Part shown: piece by piece, positions 8,824 through 17,287 of the stretch
How the letters are laid out: each line of letters begins with the position of its first letter
Position numbering within the stretch: position 1 is the first letter of the stretch
From: Chitinispirillales bacterium
GTDB lineage: Bacteria > Fibrobacterota > Chitinivibrionia > Chitinivibrionales > Chitinispirillaceae
DNA: 44,864 nucleotides
Reading direction: 5' to 3'
Assembly: GCA_031281225.1 (NCBI GenBank)
Contig: JAITFQ010000017.1
Coordinates: 1-44,864 of the forward strand
The notes under the pieces: generated by a model
What the model saw: only the letters and a program-made list of their open reading frames with translations
What the model was told of the DNA's origin: nothing
The model's database searches: none
Position numbers and translations under genes: made by a program

Positions 8824-10112
8824 GCGTCCTCCCCCAAATGGTGGGTTTGCCGGTCAAATTTCCCAAGACCCCCAAAATCCAGCGTTGCGAACAGGTCGTC
8901 GACGGTTTCCGCGCGGCGGATTTGCAAGATACTGCCGTCTTCCCGCCATAACAACTCTGCGCTGCGCTGTTTTCCGTTGTAGTTGAACCCCATGGAGTGG
9001 CCGTGGGCGCCGGTGTCGTGGATTACAATGATATCGCCCGGAACTATTTGGGGAAGATACCGATCAATGGCAAACTTGTCATTGTTTTCACACAACGATC
9101 CGGTAACGTCATACAACTGATCCGCCGGATCGTTCCCCTTGCCGATGACGGTTATGTGGTGATACGCGCCGTAGAGCGCGGGGCGCATCAAATTTGCCAT
9201 GCAAGCGTCCAATCCTACATAATTTTTGTATGTCTTTTTGATGTGGAGGACTTTTGATACAAGAAAGCCGTAAGGTCCGGTCATCGCGCGCGCCAGTTCC
9301 ATACATATTTTGAGTGGGTGCAATCCTGCCGGAACGATGATCTTTTCGTATGCTGCCCTGATGTCGGCGGAAACATCTTCAAAATCGACAGCTTTCTGTT
9401 CGGGGTGATACGGAATGCCGATCCCCCCGCCGAAATTTATCAGGTCAAACCTTATACCCAACTCTTTTGACACCTCCGCCGCAAGCTCAAACAGCATGAC
9501 GGCGGTGTCAACGTAATACTGCCCGTTGAGTTCGTTTGACGCCATCATCGCGTGGAGGCCAAAGCGCCTCACCCCCTTGTCCCTCAAAATCCTGTACCCC
9601 TCAAACACCTGCTCCCGCGTAAACCCATACTTCGCTTCCTTGGGATTGCCGATAATCGCGTTGCCTGTGCGCAGCGGGCCGGGGTTGTAGCGGACGGATA
9701 CGAGGCCGGGAAGCCCGCCGGAACACTCTTCAAGAAATGGAATGTGGCTGATGTCGTCGAGATTAATCACCGCACCGAGCTTTTTGGCGAACCGATACTC
9801 GTCCGCCGGGGTAGCGTTGGATGTGAACATGATATCTTCCCCAGTAATGCCGCACCGCCGCGCCAATTCCAGTTCTGCCATTGAGCTGCAATCGGCGCCC
9901 ATCCCTTCCTGATTGAAAATCGTTAACAAGTAAGGGTTCGGATTGGCTTTAACCGCGAAGTATTCATAAAACACCGGCGCCCAGGAGAACGCTTTTATCA
10001 GCCTGCGGGCATTTTCCCTGATCCCCTTCTCATCATACACATGAAACGGCGTCTCATAGCGGCTAACCAGCTTAATGATTTCATCATCGGTAAACGGTAA
10101 AATTTCGGCCAT
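8820..10112 (-). CDS. lysA: diaminopimelate decarboxylase
   Basis: This 430-residue PLP-dependent decarboxylase (fold type III, alanine-racemase-like barrel) converts meso-diaminopimelate to lysine plus CO2 in the last step of lysine synthesis. The PLP-binding lysine is Lys55 in YFAVKANPNPY. The phosphate-binding glycine loop is INFGGGIGIP and the substrate-side cysteine is in LCENNDKFA. A late HDTGAHGHSMGFNYNGK block corresponds to the DxGAY...YNG region, with His in place of the common Tyr as in some anaerobe homologues. The start is ATG 10112 with AAAGGGA 8-14 bases before it. A sigma-70-type promoter lies at 10167-10196. Other decarboxylases of the family (carboxynorspermidine, arginine) are less likely from the motifs. 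Confidence 0.88.
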   Translation of the reverse strand: MAEILPFTDDEIIKLVSRYETPFHVYDEKGIRENARRLIKAFSWAPVFYEYFAVKANPNPYLLTIFNQEGMGADCSSMAELELARRCGITGEDIMFTSNATPADEYRFAKKLGAVINLDDISHIPFLEECSGGLPGLVSVRYNPGPLRTGNAIIGNPKEAKYGFTREQVFEGYRILRDKGVRRFGLHAMMASNELNGQYYVDTAVMLFELAAEVSKELGIRFDLINFGGGIGIPYHPEQKAVDFEDVSADIRAAYEKIIVPAGLHPLKICMELARAMTGPYGFLVSKVLHIKKTYKNYVGLDACMANLMRPALYGAYHHITVIGKGNDPADQLYDVTGSLCENNDKFAIDRYLPQIVPGDIIVIHDTGAHGHSMGFNYNGKQRSAELLWREDGSILQIRRAETVDDLFATLDFGGLGKFDRQTHHLGEDA

Positions 10113-10166
10113 CGCAAGTCTTCCCTTTCACGGACAATAAGAAGCCCCCCGCATCATTCCCGCCTT

Positions 10167-10196
10167 AATATATATGATGTCAGGGACGTGTGTCAA
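10167..10196 (-). promoter_or_regulatory. predicted sigma-70 promoter for lysA
   Basis: On the minus strand TTGACA (10196-10191) is followed, after 16 to 18 bases depending on register, by TATATA/TATATT (10174-10167). This lies about 55 bases upstream of the lysA start. The -35 is a perfect match and the -10 near-perfect. Confidence 0.7.
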
Positions 10197-10357
10197 TATG
10201 AAAAATATATTCATTGACATTGCCCCAGGGCCGCTCGCCACCACCACCACCCTCTACCCCGTTGTTAGATCATCCGGCATTGTCAATCTCTACCGTCAGG
10301 GCAGGCGCATTAAGGGATGTATTTATTGCGCGGAACAGCGATGGTTGCCGGTAAGCG

Positions 10358-10386
10358 CGAGATGTCTCGTATACTCATAAAAAAGA
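10358..10386. repeat. copy 1 of the TCGTATACTC dispersed motif
   Basis: The sequence TCGTATACTCATAAAAAA begins at 10367 and is preceded by a perfect small palindrome CGAGATGTCTCG (10358-10369). It lies 3' of fliR in the gap to lysA (10113-10388), which otherwise holds only the lysA promoter. Related copies are at 17646, 30092 and 32722. Confidence 0.55.
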
Positions 10387-10388
10387 CG

Positions 10389-11183
10389 CTAACCGCTCAT
10401 CATATACAGCAGTTTCCAGATATCCTGAATGATCCACTCCGCCATCCTTCTGAATAGTGATGCGAGCATTGGCAGCACTATTAGCATGGTGAGGATACCC
10501 ACAAAAATTTTTAGCGGGAGGCCAACGAAAAATATGTTCATCTGGGGGACGGTGCGGGCGACTATGCCGAGCGCCATTTGGGTCAAAAAGAGCGTCACAA
10601 ATACCGGGGCGGCAAGTTTGAAGCCGAGAATGAATACGTTTGCGACCATGCCGGTGATGTGCTCGGTCATCGGGCCGGTGGGGAAGACAGCCGAGAAGAG
10701 CGGGATAAGGTCAAAACTCCTTTGCACGGTGATGAGCATGAAGTAGTGGCCGTTTATGAGGAGGAAGAGGATCGTAAAAAGTATCACCTGAAACTGGCTC
10801 AAAACCGTGACCTGCTCCTCGGTAAACGGGTCGACCACCTCGACAAACCCAAACCCCATCTCCGTATCGACCATCCGCCCGGCGAACTGTACGGCGGTGA
10901 ATAGGAACGACGAGGCAAACCCCACCGCGAGGCCGACGAGCGCCTCCTTGACAACGAGCATGAAAAACAGGGCGAGCGAAAAAGTTCCGGGAAATTCCGG
11001 CAGGCCGGCGGCAAGCTGCACGGAAAAAAGCACCGACGTCAGAAGAAGCCCGAACGCGGCCTTAATCTGCACCGGAATGTAGCTCGCGCCGAAAATCGGC
11101 AGCAGGGCAAGCATGGTGATAACCCTGACGAACATCAGCAGAAAATACTGTATCTGATCAAGCGATATTACAAGCCCCGTCAT
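10389..11183 (-). CDS. fliR: flagellar biosynthesis protein FliR
   Basis: This 264-residue, strongly hydrophobic protein has the length and about six membrane segments of FliR, part of the FliP5-FliQ4-FliR1 export gate of the flagellar type III apparatus. Typical features are the N-terminal FLLMFVRVITMLALLPIFG and the central VGFASSFLFTAVQFAGRMVDTEMGF. The ATG overlaps the fliQ stop by 4 bases. It is the last gene of the operon in this window; flhB, which usually follows or is fused, is absent, so the operon ends here or the genes are elsewhere. Confidence 0.93.
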   Translation of the reverse strand: MTGLVISLDQIQYFLLMFVRVITMLALLPIFGASYIPVQIKAAFGLLLTSVLFSVQLAAGLPEFPGTFSLALFFMLVVKEALVGLAVGFASSFLFTAVQFAGRMVDTEMGFGFVEVVDPFTEEQVTVLSQFQVILFTILFLLINGHYFMLITVQRSFDLIPLFSAVFPTGPMTEHITGMVANVFILGFKLAAPVFVTLFLTQMALGIVARTVPQMNIFFVGLPLKIFVGILTMLIVLPMLASLFRRMAEWIIQDIWKLLYMMSG

Positions 11184-11452
11184 CGCATACCCATCGCGCC
11201 GATCATGTCAAACAGCATGAACGTGAACTCCATCAGTTTGAGGAGCATCCACGGCATGAGCATCAGAAGCACGAGGGCGATCCCTAAAAATTTGGGGATA
11301 AAGGTGAGCGTTGCCTCGTTTATCTGGGTGACAGCCTGAAAGACACCGACCATGAGACCCAGCACTAACCCCACGCCGAGCATCGGGCCGGAGAGCATCA
11401 GGACAATCATCAGGGCTTGGCGGCCTATGTCTACGACGACCAACGGTTCCAT
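11180..11452 (-). CDS. fliQ: flagellar biosynthesis protein FliQ
   Basis: This 90-residue protein with two transmembrane hairpin segments is the standard size for FliQ. The MIVLMLSGPMLGVGLVLGLMVGVFQAVTQINEATLTFIPK stretch (residues about 14-54) is the conserved core that wraps around the FliP/FliR export gate. It sits between fliP (18-base gap) and fliR (4-base overlap). Confidence 0.93.
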   Translation of the reverse strand: MEPLVVVDIGRQALMIVLMLSGPMLGVGLVLGLMVGVFQAVTQINEATLTFIPKFLGIALVLLMLMPWMLLKLMEFTFMLFDMIGAMGMR

Positions 11453-11470
11453 AAATTACACAACCCCCTA

Positions 11471-12325
11471 CTATCTGAACGATACGATTAACTGGCGGAC
11501 AATCAGGTGCCAGCCGTCGACCATTACAAACAAAATTATCTTGAACGGCATCGAAATCATCGCGGGCGGTAGCATCATCATGCCCATCGACAAGAGGACG
11601 CTCGCTACCACCATGTCTATCACCAAAAACGGGATGAACAGGATGAACCCTATTATAAATCCGGTTTTGAGTTCGCTTGTTATGAACGCGGGGATGACGA
11701 CTTCAAGCGGCAGGTCGTCTATCGTGCGCGGGGGCGGCGTGCGGCTTATGCGCACGAAGAGGGCGACATCCCGCTCGGTCACCTGCCGCAGCATGAAGTT
11801 GCGCAGGGGCTTCGCCGCAATGTCTATCGCTTCCCGAAACTGTATCTCCTCGGCCATGTAGGGCTGAAACGCCCGCTCGTTAATCTCGGTGAGGACGGGC
11901 ATCATCACAAACAGCGTCATAAACAGCGCGAGGCCGACCATGAGCTGGTCGGGCGGGAGCGACTGGGTGCCGAGGGCGCGGCGCAAAAACGAGAGCACTA
12001 TTATTATTCGGATGAACGCCGTCGTCATTATGAGTATGGACGGGGCGAGCGCGAGGATTGTTATCAGAAACAGTATTTGAAGCGCGGTGCTTACCTCTCC
12101 TGGGTCGGTCGCGTTGGTTACGGAGAGGGAGACGCTTGGGATATTTTGCGCGCACAGGTACGCAAACAGCCCTATTACAAGTATCGACATGGTGACGGCC
12201 GCCGCACGTACGGGCGTAAAAGCCCCGACGAAGCGTTTACGGGCGCCCGCGGGCGATTCCCTTACGTCGGGTACCGGCATGGGAGTGATGGTTTCCGATT
12301 TATCGCGAATCATTTTCAGTATCAC
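11471..12325 (-). CDS. fliP: flagellar biosynthesis protein FliP
   Basis: This 284-residue FliP is the core of the flagellar export gate. Conserved parts are LQILFLITILALAPSILIMTTAFIRIIIVLSFLRRALGTQ..PPDQ in the first membrane region and PAFITSELKTGFIIGF plus LPPAMISMPFKIILFVMVDGWHL near the C-terminus. The first 45 residues form an unusually long N-terminal extension before the hydrophobic signal segment. The start is GTG 12325, which overlaps the fliO stop (GTGA); an ATG four codons downstream is the alternative. Confidence 0.93.
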   Translation of the reverse strand: MILKMIRDKSETITPMPVPDVRESPAGARKRFVGAFTPVRAAAVTMSILVIGLFAYLCAQNIPSVSLSVTNATDPGEVSTALQILFLITILALAPSILIMTTAFIRIIIVLSFLRRALGTQSLPPDQLMVGLALFMTLFVMMPVLTEINERAFQPYMAEEIQFREAIDIAAKPLRNFMLRQVTERDVALFVRISRTPPPRTIDDLPLEVVIPAFITSELKTGFIIGFILFIPFLVIDMVVASVLLSMGMMMLPPAMISMPFKIILFVMVDGWHLIVRQLIVSFR

Positions 12326-12873
12326 GTTTTTTTCATCTTCCCCATAAAGTTATTGAACGCGTCCTTGAAGTTCACAATCGACGTGCCGCCTTTTGAAGCC
12401 GCTATCAGCTCGATGGCTTTCTCCCCCTCGATCTTTTCGAGGAGGACGATGCTGTCGGGCGTATGGCCTAAAAGGTAGACGGTGTCGCCGACCCTGATTA
12501 GCGCCGCGCCCCGGTTTTGCCCGAAGTAGAGCGTTTCGATGGTGTCCATGTTGTTGCCGCCGCTGACCTTGGCCACGCCCGCGACCCCAACCTTGCGCAC
12601 GCCCCACGCGAGGGCGAAGATGAACGCCGTTATCACCACTAAGTAGCCGGTGATCCGCATGATGACGAGCGCGTAGTTTTCGGGCTGCCGGGTGAAGGCG
12701 TAGGGGCCGCCGTCGGCAAGGAGGGAATCGTCGCCGCGCACGGCGTCCTCGTATACCAGGTCGATGTCGAAAGCGCCGACGTCGTCGTCTTGCCCGTAGG
12801 CGGGGGGGGCGGTCGTTAAGGATATGGACAGCAGAACTAACGCCGCGCTAAAAAACCGTACAAATGATTTCAC
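12322..12873 (-). CDS. fliO: flagellar biosynthesis protein FliO
   Basis: This roughly 183-residue protein is in the fliO position directly before fliP. It has a signal-like N-terminus, an Asp-rich periplasmic stretch, one membrane helix (VIMRITGYLVVITAFIFALAWGVRK) and a cytoplasmic FliO domain (ETLYFGQNRGAALIRVGDTVYLLGHT). FliO assists assembly of the FliP ring. I prefer GTG 12873 as start because GGGAGAG lies 7 bases upstream and the signal sequence follows; a TTG at 12888 would add five residues. Two palindromic repeats lie in the gap before fliN. Confidence 0.85.
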   Translation of the reverse strand: MKSFVRFFSAALVLLSISLTTAPPAYGQDDDVGAFDIDLVYEDAVRGDDSLLADGGPYAFTRQPENYALVIMRITGYLVVITAFIFALAWGVRKVGVAGVAKVSGGNNMDTIETLYFGQNRGAALIRVGDTVYLLGHTPDSIVLLEKIEGEKAIELIAASKGGTSIVNFKDAFNNFMGKMKKT

Positions 12874-12900
12874 CAGTATCTCTCCCAATTCCGCAATAGC

Positions 12901-12923
12901 GGGCGAACGCTGTTCGCCCCTAC
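12901..12923 (-). repeat. palindromic repeat copy A (between fliN and fliO)
   Basis: GGGCGAAC and GTTCGCCC form a perfect 8-bp stem with a 3-base loop, followed by CTAC. It belongs to a REP-like family with six copies in this window, all in the same orientation (GTAGGGG... reads on the minus strand). Confidence 0.75.
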
Positions 12924-12977
12924 GATTTACAATTTGTTTATGAATTGCGGTGAGATCGTCCTTGATCTTACGCTTGC

Positions 12978-13003
12978 GGGCTACCGGGGACGGTCGCCCC
13001 TAC
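12978..13003 (-). repeat. palindromic repeat copy B, supplying the fliN stop codon
   Basis: This is a degenerate copy of the same family (9-bp arms with one mismatch, GGGA loop, CTAC flank). The CTA at 13000-13002 is the TAG stop of fliN on the minus strand, so the repeat begins exactly at the end of the gene. Confidence 0.7.
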
Positions 13004-14088
13004 TTTAGACTTTTGATTCGGTCTTCGGCAGATACTAAAGATACTATACGGATACCGAAGTTTTCATCAACTACTACAACTTCGCCTCTCGCGACGATTT
13101 TGTTGTTGACAATCAGGTCGACGGGTTCGCCTGCCATTTTGTCCAATTCTACTATTGAACCGGGGGCCAATTCGAGAATTTTCTTTATGGAAAGCTCGGA
13201 TTTCCCGAGTTCTATATTGATATCAAGCTCGACGTCGAGCAGCAGTTCAATGTTCTCCTTGGGGCCGTCGTAGGTACTGCCCGACCTCGGCGGCGGGGGC
13301 GGGGCGTAGGAGGGCGCGGGGGCGTATGACGGCGTGGAGCCGAAAGAGCTGCCGCCGCCCGAACTGAAACTCGACGCGGCCATATTCGTCAGTTCGTCCA
13401 TCTCGCTTTGGCTTATCCCGATACCCATGTCCATCGCGGATGATGAAGGTTTCGGTGTTTTCATATCTATGATCTCATCCCCAAAGGTGTTTGGGATTAT
13501 GAGCACCACGCTAGAATCAATCAACCCGTTAACGGTAAGTTTCGCAATCCCCATATCTGCCGAATCAGCGTCGAATGGTGGGTTCGCCAGATCAAACGGC
13601 GATACGGCGGCGTTCCCCGCCGATACCGATTCGCCGATTTCGGCGCCGAACGCGGTGGTGAACGCGCCCATCACCTGATTAAACAGCTCGGACGCGGCAT
13701 CGTCGGCCTCTTCGTTGTAATCGGCCGAGCCGTCGCCCATCATCATCAAATCGGCTAAAACGGCGATCTCTTTCTTGCCGATTATGAGGTACATGTCGCC
13801 CTCTACGCCGGACACGAGGGACAGGGAGAGGGACAGGACGTCCGCCGGCAATTTTTCAGACATCGCGGCGAAGTCGGCTTTCACGCACGCCTCGGGCGTG
13901 AGGTCAACGGTTTTAGTGACTGCCGTGCCAAGCACACTTCCGGCGGTTTTGCAGAAAAGCTCAAAAACCGGCGTCAGTATCTTGTACCGTTCGTCGCCGC
14001 CGGAACCGCCGCCTTCGGCGCCGCCCCCGTCTCCGCTCAAACCGGAAAGCAGGCTGTCAATTTCGTCTTGCGATAGATAGTTACTCAC
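13000..14088 (-). CDS. fliN: flagellar motor switch protein FliN/FliY
   Basis: This 362-residue switch-complex protein is FliY-like. An N-terminal LSQDEIDSLL motif, shared with FliM and often a CheY-binding or anchoring segment, is followed by a CheC-like region (about 45-240). A Gly/Ser/Pro linker (about 250-280) leads to a C-terminal SpoA/FliN domain (about 285-362; LLDVELDINIELGKSELSIKKIL.L.PGSIVELDK). It helps form the C-ring that sets rotation direction and supports export. The start is GTG 14088, because AGGAGGT lies 8 bases upstream and the conserved N-terminus begins there; a longer frame from 14115 lacks such a signal. The start overlaps the fliM stop by 8 bases. The stop is inside a palindromic repeat. 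Confidence 0.9.
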   Translation of the reverse strand: MSNYLSQDEIDSLLSGLSGDGGGAEGGGSGGDERYKILTPVFELFCKTAGSVLGTAVTKTVDLTPEACVKADFAAMSEKLPADVLSLSLSLVSGVEGDMYLIIGKKEIAVLADLMMMGDGSADYNEEADDAASELFNQVMGAFTTAFGAEIGESVSAGNAAVSPFDLANPPFDADSADMGIAKLTVNGLIDSSVVLIIPNTFGDEIIDMKTPKPSSSAMDMGIGISQSEMDELTNMAASSFSSGGGSSFGSTPSYAPAPSYAPPPPPRSGSTYDGPKENIELLLDVELDINIELGKSELSIKKILELAPGSIVELDKMAGEPVDLIVNNKIVARGEVVVVDENFGIRIVSLVSAEDRIKSLK

Positions 14089-15097
14089 GACCCGGTACCT
14101 CCTGTTCCAGTACACTTGTTATCTTAACGGCTTTTTTGCGCCCTATAAGCCCCGCGCGACCGGCTAATTTCGTTTTGCCGCCTACCTGCACTATCAAATC
14201 GCTGTCGTACGGCTTGTTTAAGCATAAAACATCGCCGTGCTGCAACTGCAAAAGGTCTCGTATGGTAAGCGTGGTTTTCCCTATGACCGTGGAGAGGTCA
14301 AGCTCCACGTCGCCAAGCTCCTGCTCCATCATGTCGCGCGTTTCGGAGGTCGCTTGCCCCTGCGACGACATCCAGTTTTCCTGCGACAGGTTGTTGATGA
14401 CGCTCTCGAGCACCATATACGGAAAGCAGATGCTCATAAGCCCCGACGCGTTGTGCATCCGCACTTCAAGCGAGATGAGTATCACCGTTTCGCTCGGCGG
14501 GGCGATTTGAACGAACTGCGGGTTGGTCTCATAAGTTTCGATCTTGGGCGTAAACGTGCCTATGTGCTCCCATACCGTGCGCAGGTCGTGCAGGCCGCGC
14601 TGGACAATGCGGTTTATCACGTTCTGCTCAATAAGCGTCAGCTCGCGGTTCAATTCGAGCGGGCGGCCAAGACCGCCGAACAGCCTGTCGATTATGAAAA
14701 ACACGAGCGACGGGTTAATCTCAAAAATGGCGAGCCCCTCAAGCGGCTCCATGCGGAATACATAAATGCAGCTTGGGTTGGATATCGACATCACAAATTC
14801 CGAGTATGTAAGCTGGTCTACGCTAACTAATTCCGTTTCTACAAATGTGCGCAAAAAGTTTGTGAGCGAGGTCGAGAACTGGCGCGCGTAGCCCTCGTGC
14901 AGGTTTTGCAGGGTGCGCATCTGGTCTTTCGACACACGGTCGGGGCGCCTGAAATCATAGAGCGACAACGGGAGTTCGTCTTCAACGGACGAATCGTCGT
15001 CGGCCTCAGGCTCTTCGAGTGTGTGTTCGGAGAAGTTTCCGGTCTGCACCGCGTTTAGCAGAGCGTCTACTTCTTCTTGTGACAGGATGTCGCTCAC
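14081..15097 (-). CDS. fliM: flagellar motor switch protein FliM
   Basis: This 338-residue FliM, of ordinary length, is the C-ring subunit that binds CheY-P. Residues 4-13 (ILSQEEVDAL) are the CheY-binding EIDALL-type motif, the middle is the CheC-like domain (YDFRRPDRVSKDQMRTL...FSTSL), and the C-terminal SpoA domain contains ELDLSTVIGKTTLTIRDLLQL and GDVLCLN. The start codon is GTG with AAGGGA upstream. A palindromic repeat lies in the gap to fliL. Confidence 0.94.
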   Translation of the reverse strand: MSDILSQEEVDALLNAVQTGNFSEHTLEEPEADDDSSVEDELPLSLYDFRRPDRVSKDQMRTLQNLHEGYARQFSTSLTNFLRTFVETELVSVDQLTYSEFVMSISNPSCIYVFRMEPLEGLAIFEINPSLVFFIIDRLFGGLGRPLELNRELTLIEQNVINRIVQRGLHDLRTVWEHIGTFTPKIETYETNPQFVQIAPPSETVILISLEVRMHNASGLMSICFPYMVLESVINNLSQENWMSSQGQATSETRDMMEQELGDVELDLSTVIGKTTLTIRDLLQLQHGDVLCLNKPYDSDLIVQVGGKTKLAGRAGLIGRKKAVKITSVLEQEVPGRE

Positions 15098-15119
15098 GTT
15101 TTTTCCCTTGTTCAGGCAC

Positions 15120-15142
15120 GGGCGAACGCTGTCCGCCCCTAT
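15120..15142 (-). repeat. palindromic repeat copy C (between fliL and fliM)
   Basis: GGGCGAAC/GTCCGCCC arms with one mismatch, GCT loop, CTAT flank. It is a member of the six-copy family and lies between the fliL stop and the fliM start. Confidence 0.7.
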
Positions 15143-15153
15143 GGATTGTTATA

Positions 15154-15702
15154 TTATTGCACGATAAATTCTCTAAACAGCACGTCTTGCACCTCGCCCA
15201 TTTGCGGTGGGAGGGTGGCGTTTATCATGCGCAGTAAATCGCCGCGTATCTTGTCCTGCGCCCCCGGCTCGGTCACTTCCATGAGCGTAAGGTTCGACAG
15301 GTGGCTCATCATCAAATCCCTGTATCTGGGAACCCTGCGGCGCAGCTCGTTTCCAAGCTGGGCGTTTTTCTCTTCGTATTCAAGTATAATCGTGGCTTTG
15401 AGGAGCCGCTCCCCGTCCGTCCCGGCTATATTGACGAGCGCTTCTATCGGCGCGTCGCTTGTCACGGCGCCCATCCTCGTAGCGGCTTCGGCAATCACCC
15501 TGAGCGAGTCCTCCTCGCGTCTCGCGGCTATCGCGGCCTCGTCTACCGGTTTGGGTATCAAGAGATACGCGAGGGCGGTTTGGAGGACGACGATACCGGC
15601 GATGATGCCGATAACGAGGCCCAAATTACTCCCCTTCTTTTCGCCTTCTCCCTCCGCCGTGTCCGGCGCGGCGTCTTTTTTGGCTTTTTTGTCGTCTGCC
15701 AT
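15154..15702 (-). CDS. fliL: flagellar basal body-associated protein FliL
   Basis: This 182-residue protein has a charged cytoplasmic tail (residues 1-24), one membrane helix (LGLVIGIIAGIVVLQTALAYLLI) and a periplasmic FliL domain (TIILEYEEKNAQLGNELRRRVPRYRDLMMSHLSNLT...). FliL rings surround the MotAB stator and raise torque or stabilise stators. The start has GGAGGT upstream. Its place between motB and fliM is the standard arrangement. Confidence 0.9.
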   Translation of the reverse strand: MADDKKAKKDAAPDTAEGEGEKKGSNLGLVIGIIAGIVVLQTALAYLLIPKPVDEAAIAARREEDSLRVIAEAATRMGAVTSDAPIEALVNIAGTDGERLLKATIILEYEEKNAQLGNELRRRVPRYRDLMMSHLSNLTLMEVTEPGAQDKIRGDLLRMINATLPPQMGEVQDVLFREFIVQ

Positions 15703-15738
15703 GGATAAATTAACCTCCTGTTAATGGACAATAATGGC

Positions 15739-15761
15739 GGGCGGACACTGTCCGCCCCTAC
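15739..15761 (-). repeat. palindromic repeat copy D (between motB and fliL)
   Basis: GGGCGGAC/GTCCGCCC perfect 8-bp arms, ACT loop, CTAC flank; it lies a few bases after the motB stop. Confidence 0.75.
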
Positions 15762-15766
15762 GGTTC

Positions 15767-16513
15767 CTACAATTCCCTGAATAAACCGGTTTCACTGCCC
15801 CTTCTCTGTACATAATCGACGTATATCTCTATACGCCTGTTTGTCCGTCTGTTTTCCGCCGTCGTGTTTGGCACTATCGGCCTGTATTCGCCGTAGCCTA
15901 TCGCGCTCAGGCGGGCAGGGTCTATGCCGCCGGTGCGGGCCATGTGCCTCACTACGGAAAGCGCGCGCGCGGACGACAGCTCCCAGTTCGACGGAAAGCG
16001 CGCGGTGCTTATCGGTATGTTGTCGGTGTGCCCCTCCACCCGTATCAGGCTTGTGGGCGACTCGTTTATTATGCTGGCGATGTTGCGCAAAACCGTCTGC
16101 ACCTCAGGCCTTAAATCCGCGCTGCCCGACTCAAAACCTATCGGGTCGGCTATCTTTATCGCGATTCCGCTTTCGGTCACCTGTACCCTTATCGCGTCTT
16201 CTAAATTCTCGTTTTCAACCGCCCTGCGCACCTTGGCCGCCGCGTCTATCGCCATCCGCTTGTTCTGCTGGTCGCCGCCCATCCTCGGAATCATTATATC
16301 CCGCGTAACAAGCACCGTCGGGAACGCCTCCATCACCCCGCTGAACGCGCTGTGAAAGGAGTTGGCCATGGCGTTGAACTTCGCGGGGTCCATGGACGAC
16401 AGCGCGAGGAGCATGACAAAGAAGCACAGAAGCAGCGACACCATGTCCGCCCACGTAACCATCCACAGCGGCGCGCCCTTGGACTGTTCTTCCGGCTTCT
16501 TCCCGCGTGGCAT
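15767..16513 (-). CDS. motB: flagellar motor stator protein MotB
   Basis: This 248-residue stator subunit has one membrane helix (residues about 18-40) carrying the ion-binding Asp23 in WADMVSLLLCFF. A plug/linker follows, then an OmpA-like peptidoglycan-binding domain (RVEGHTDNIPISTARFPSNWELSSARA, GYGEYRPIVPN, NRRIEIYV). It anchors the stator to the cell wall. The sequence does not clearly separate H+ from Na+ use. It is downstream of motA by 3 bases with its own GGAG site. Confidence 0.95.
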   Translation of the reverse strand: MPRGKKPEEQSKGAPLWMVTWADMVSLLLCFFVMLLALSSMDPAKFNAMANSFHSAFSGVMEAFPTVLVTRDIMIPRMGGDQQNKRMAIDAAAKVRRAVENENLEDAIRVQVTESGIAIKIADPIGFESGSADLRPEVQTVLRNIASIINESPTSLIRVEGHTDNIPISTARFPSNWELSSARALSVVRHMARTGGIDPARLSAIGYGEYRPIVPNTTAENRRTNRRIEIYVDYVQRRGSETGLFREL

Positions 16514-16516
16514 AGA

Positions 16517-17284
16517 CTATTTCTTCTCCTTCATAACGGAGAGCCTGAGCGACGGTTCAAGGAAAACGGTCAACTTCTGCTCAACAATACGCGGGTTGTC
16601 GCCGGATTGGAGCGACATAATCCCTTCGAGCATGAGTTCCTTTATCAGTATCTCCCTGCGGGAGTACGTTTTCAATTTTTCGACAAGCGGCGTGCATATC
16701 CCAAACGCCACGAGCGCCCCGTAGAACGTGGTAATCATCGCCACCGCCATGTTTGGCCCCAGCGAGTCGATGTCGGTTAGGTTGCCGAGCATGAGAATCA
16801 GCCCGATAACCGTCCCGATCATCCCAAACGACGGCGCCATGGCGGCCGCGAACTCGAGCAGTTTCGCCCCGTCGCCGTGGCGGGTTTCGGTGTAGGATAT
16901 CTCGGTTGAAAGTATTTCTTTTATCAGATCGGGTTCGGTTCCGTCGACCGCCAGCTGAATCCCCATCTTCATAAATTCGTCGGTAATCTCAAGCGCCCGC
17001 GATTCGAGCGCCAAAATCCCCTCGCGGCGCGCCTGCTCGGCAAACTCAACGATCTGCTTAATAACAGTAATCGGCGACTGAGACTTGACGATGAACGCGT
17101 TCTTCACGACGGAAACGGAGCTGAAAATCTTCGACCCCGGAAACGCTATGGCGGTAGCCACGATAGTGCCCCCTACAACAATAGCCACCGACGGCACATC
17201 AAGAAACGGCATGACATTGCCGCTCATCCCGATCAACATAACCCCAAGCACGCCGATAAGGCCGATAATTGTCGCTATATCCAT
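16517..17284 (-). CDS. motA: flagellar motor stator protein MotA
   Basis: This 255-residue protein has four membrane segments in two pairs (residues about 3-22, 32-50, 145-170 and 178-200) and a cytoplasmic loop between. Conserved features include the IVVGGTIVATAIAFP segment, the EEG-type loop ARREGILALES, and MAPSFGMIGTVIGLILML. MotA forms the stator ring that rotates around MotB and pushes on FliG. Gaps to flbD and motB are 3 bases each. Confidence 0.95.
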   Translation of the reverse strand: MDIATIIGLIGVLGVMLIGMSGNVMPFLDVPSVAIVVGGTIVATAIAFPGSKIFSSVSVVKNAFIVKSQSPITVIKQIVEFAEQARREGILALESRALEITDEFMKMGIQLAVDGTEPDLIKEILSTEISYTETRHGDGAKLLEFAAAMAPSFGMIGTVIGLILMLGNLTDIDSLGPNMAVAMITTFYGALVAFGICTPLVEKLKTYSRREILIKELMLEGIMSLQSGDNPRIVEQKLTVFLEPSLRLSVMKEKK

Positions 17285-17287
17285 AAT

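Noticed and set aside
10174-10380. 68-codon plus-strand frame upstream of lysA
   Set aside because: It overlaps the lysA promoter on the opposite strand and the dispersed motif; no good ribosome binding site.
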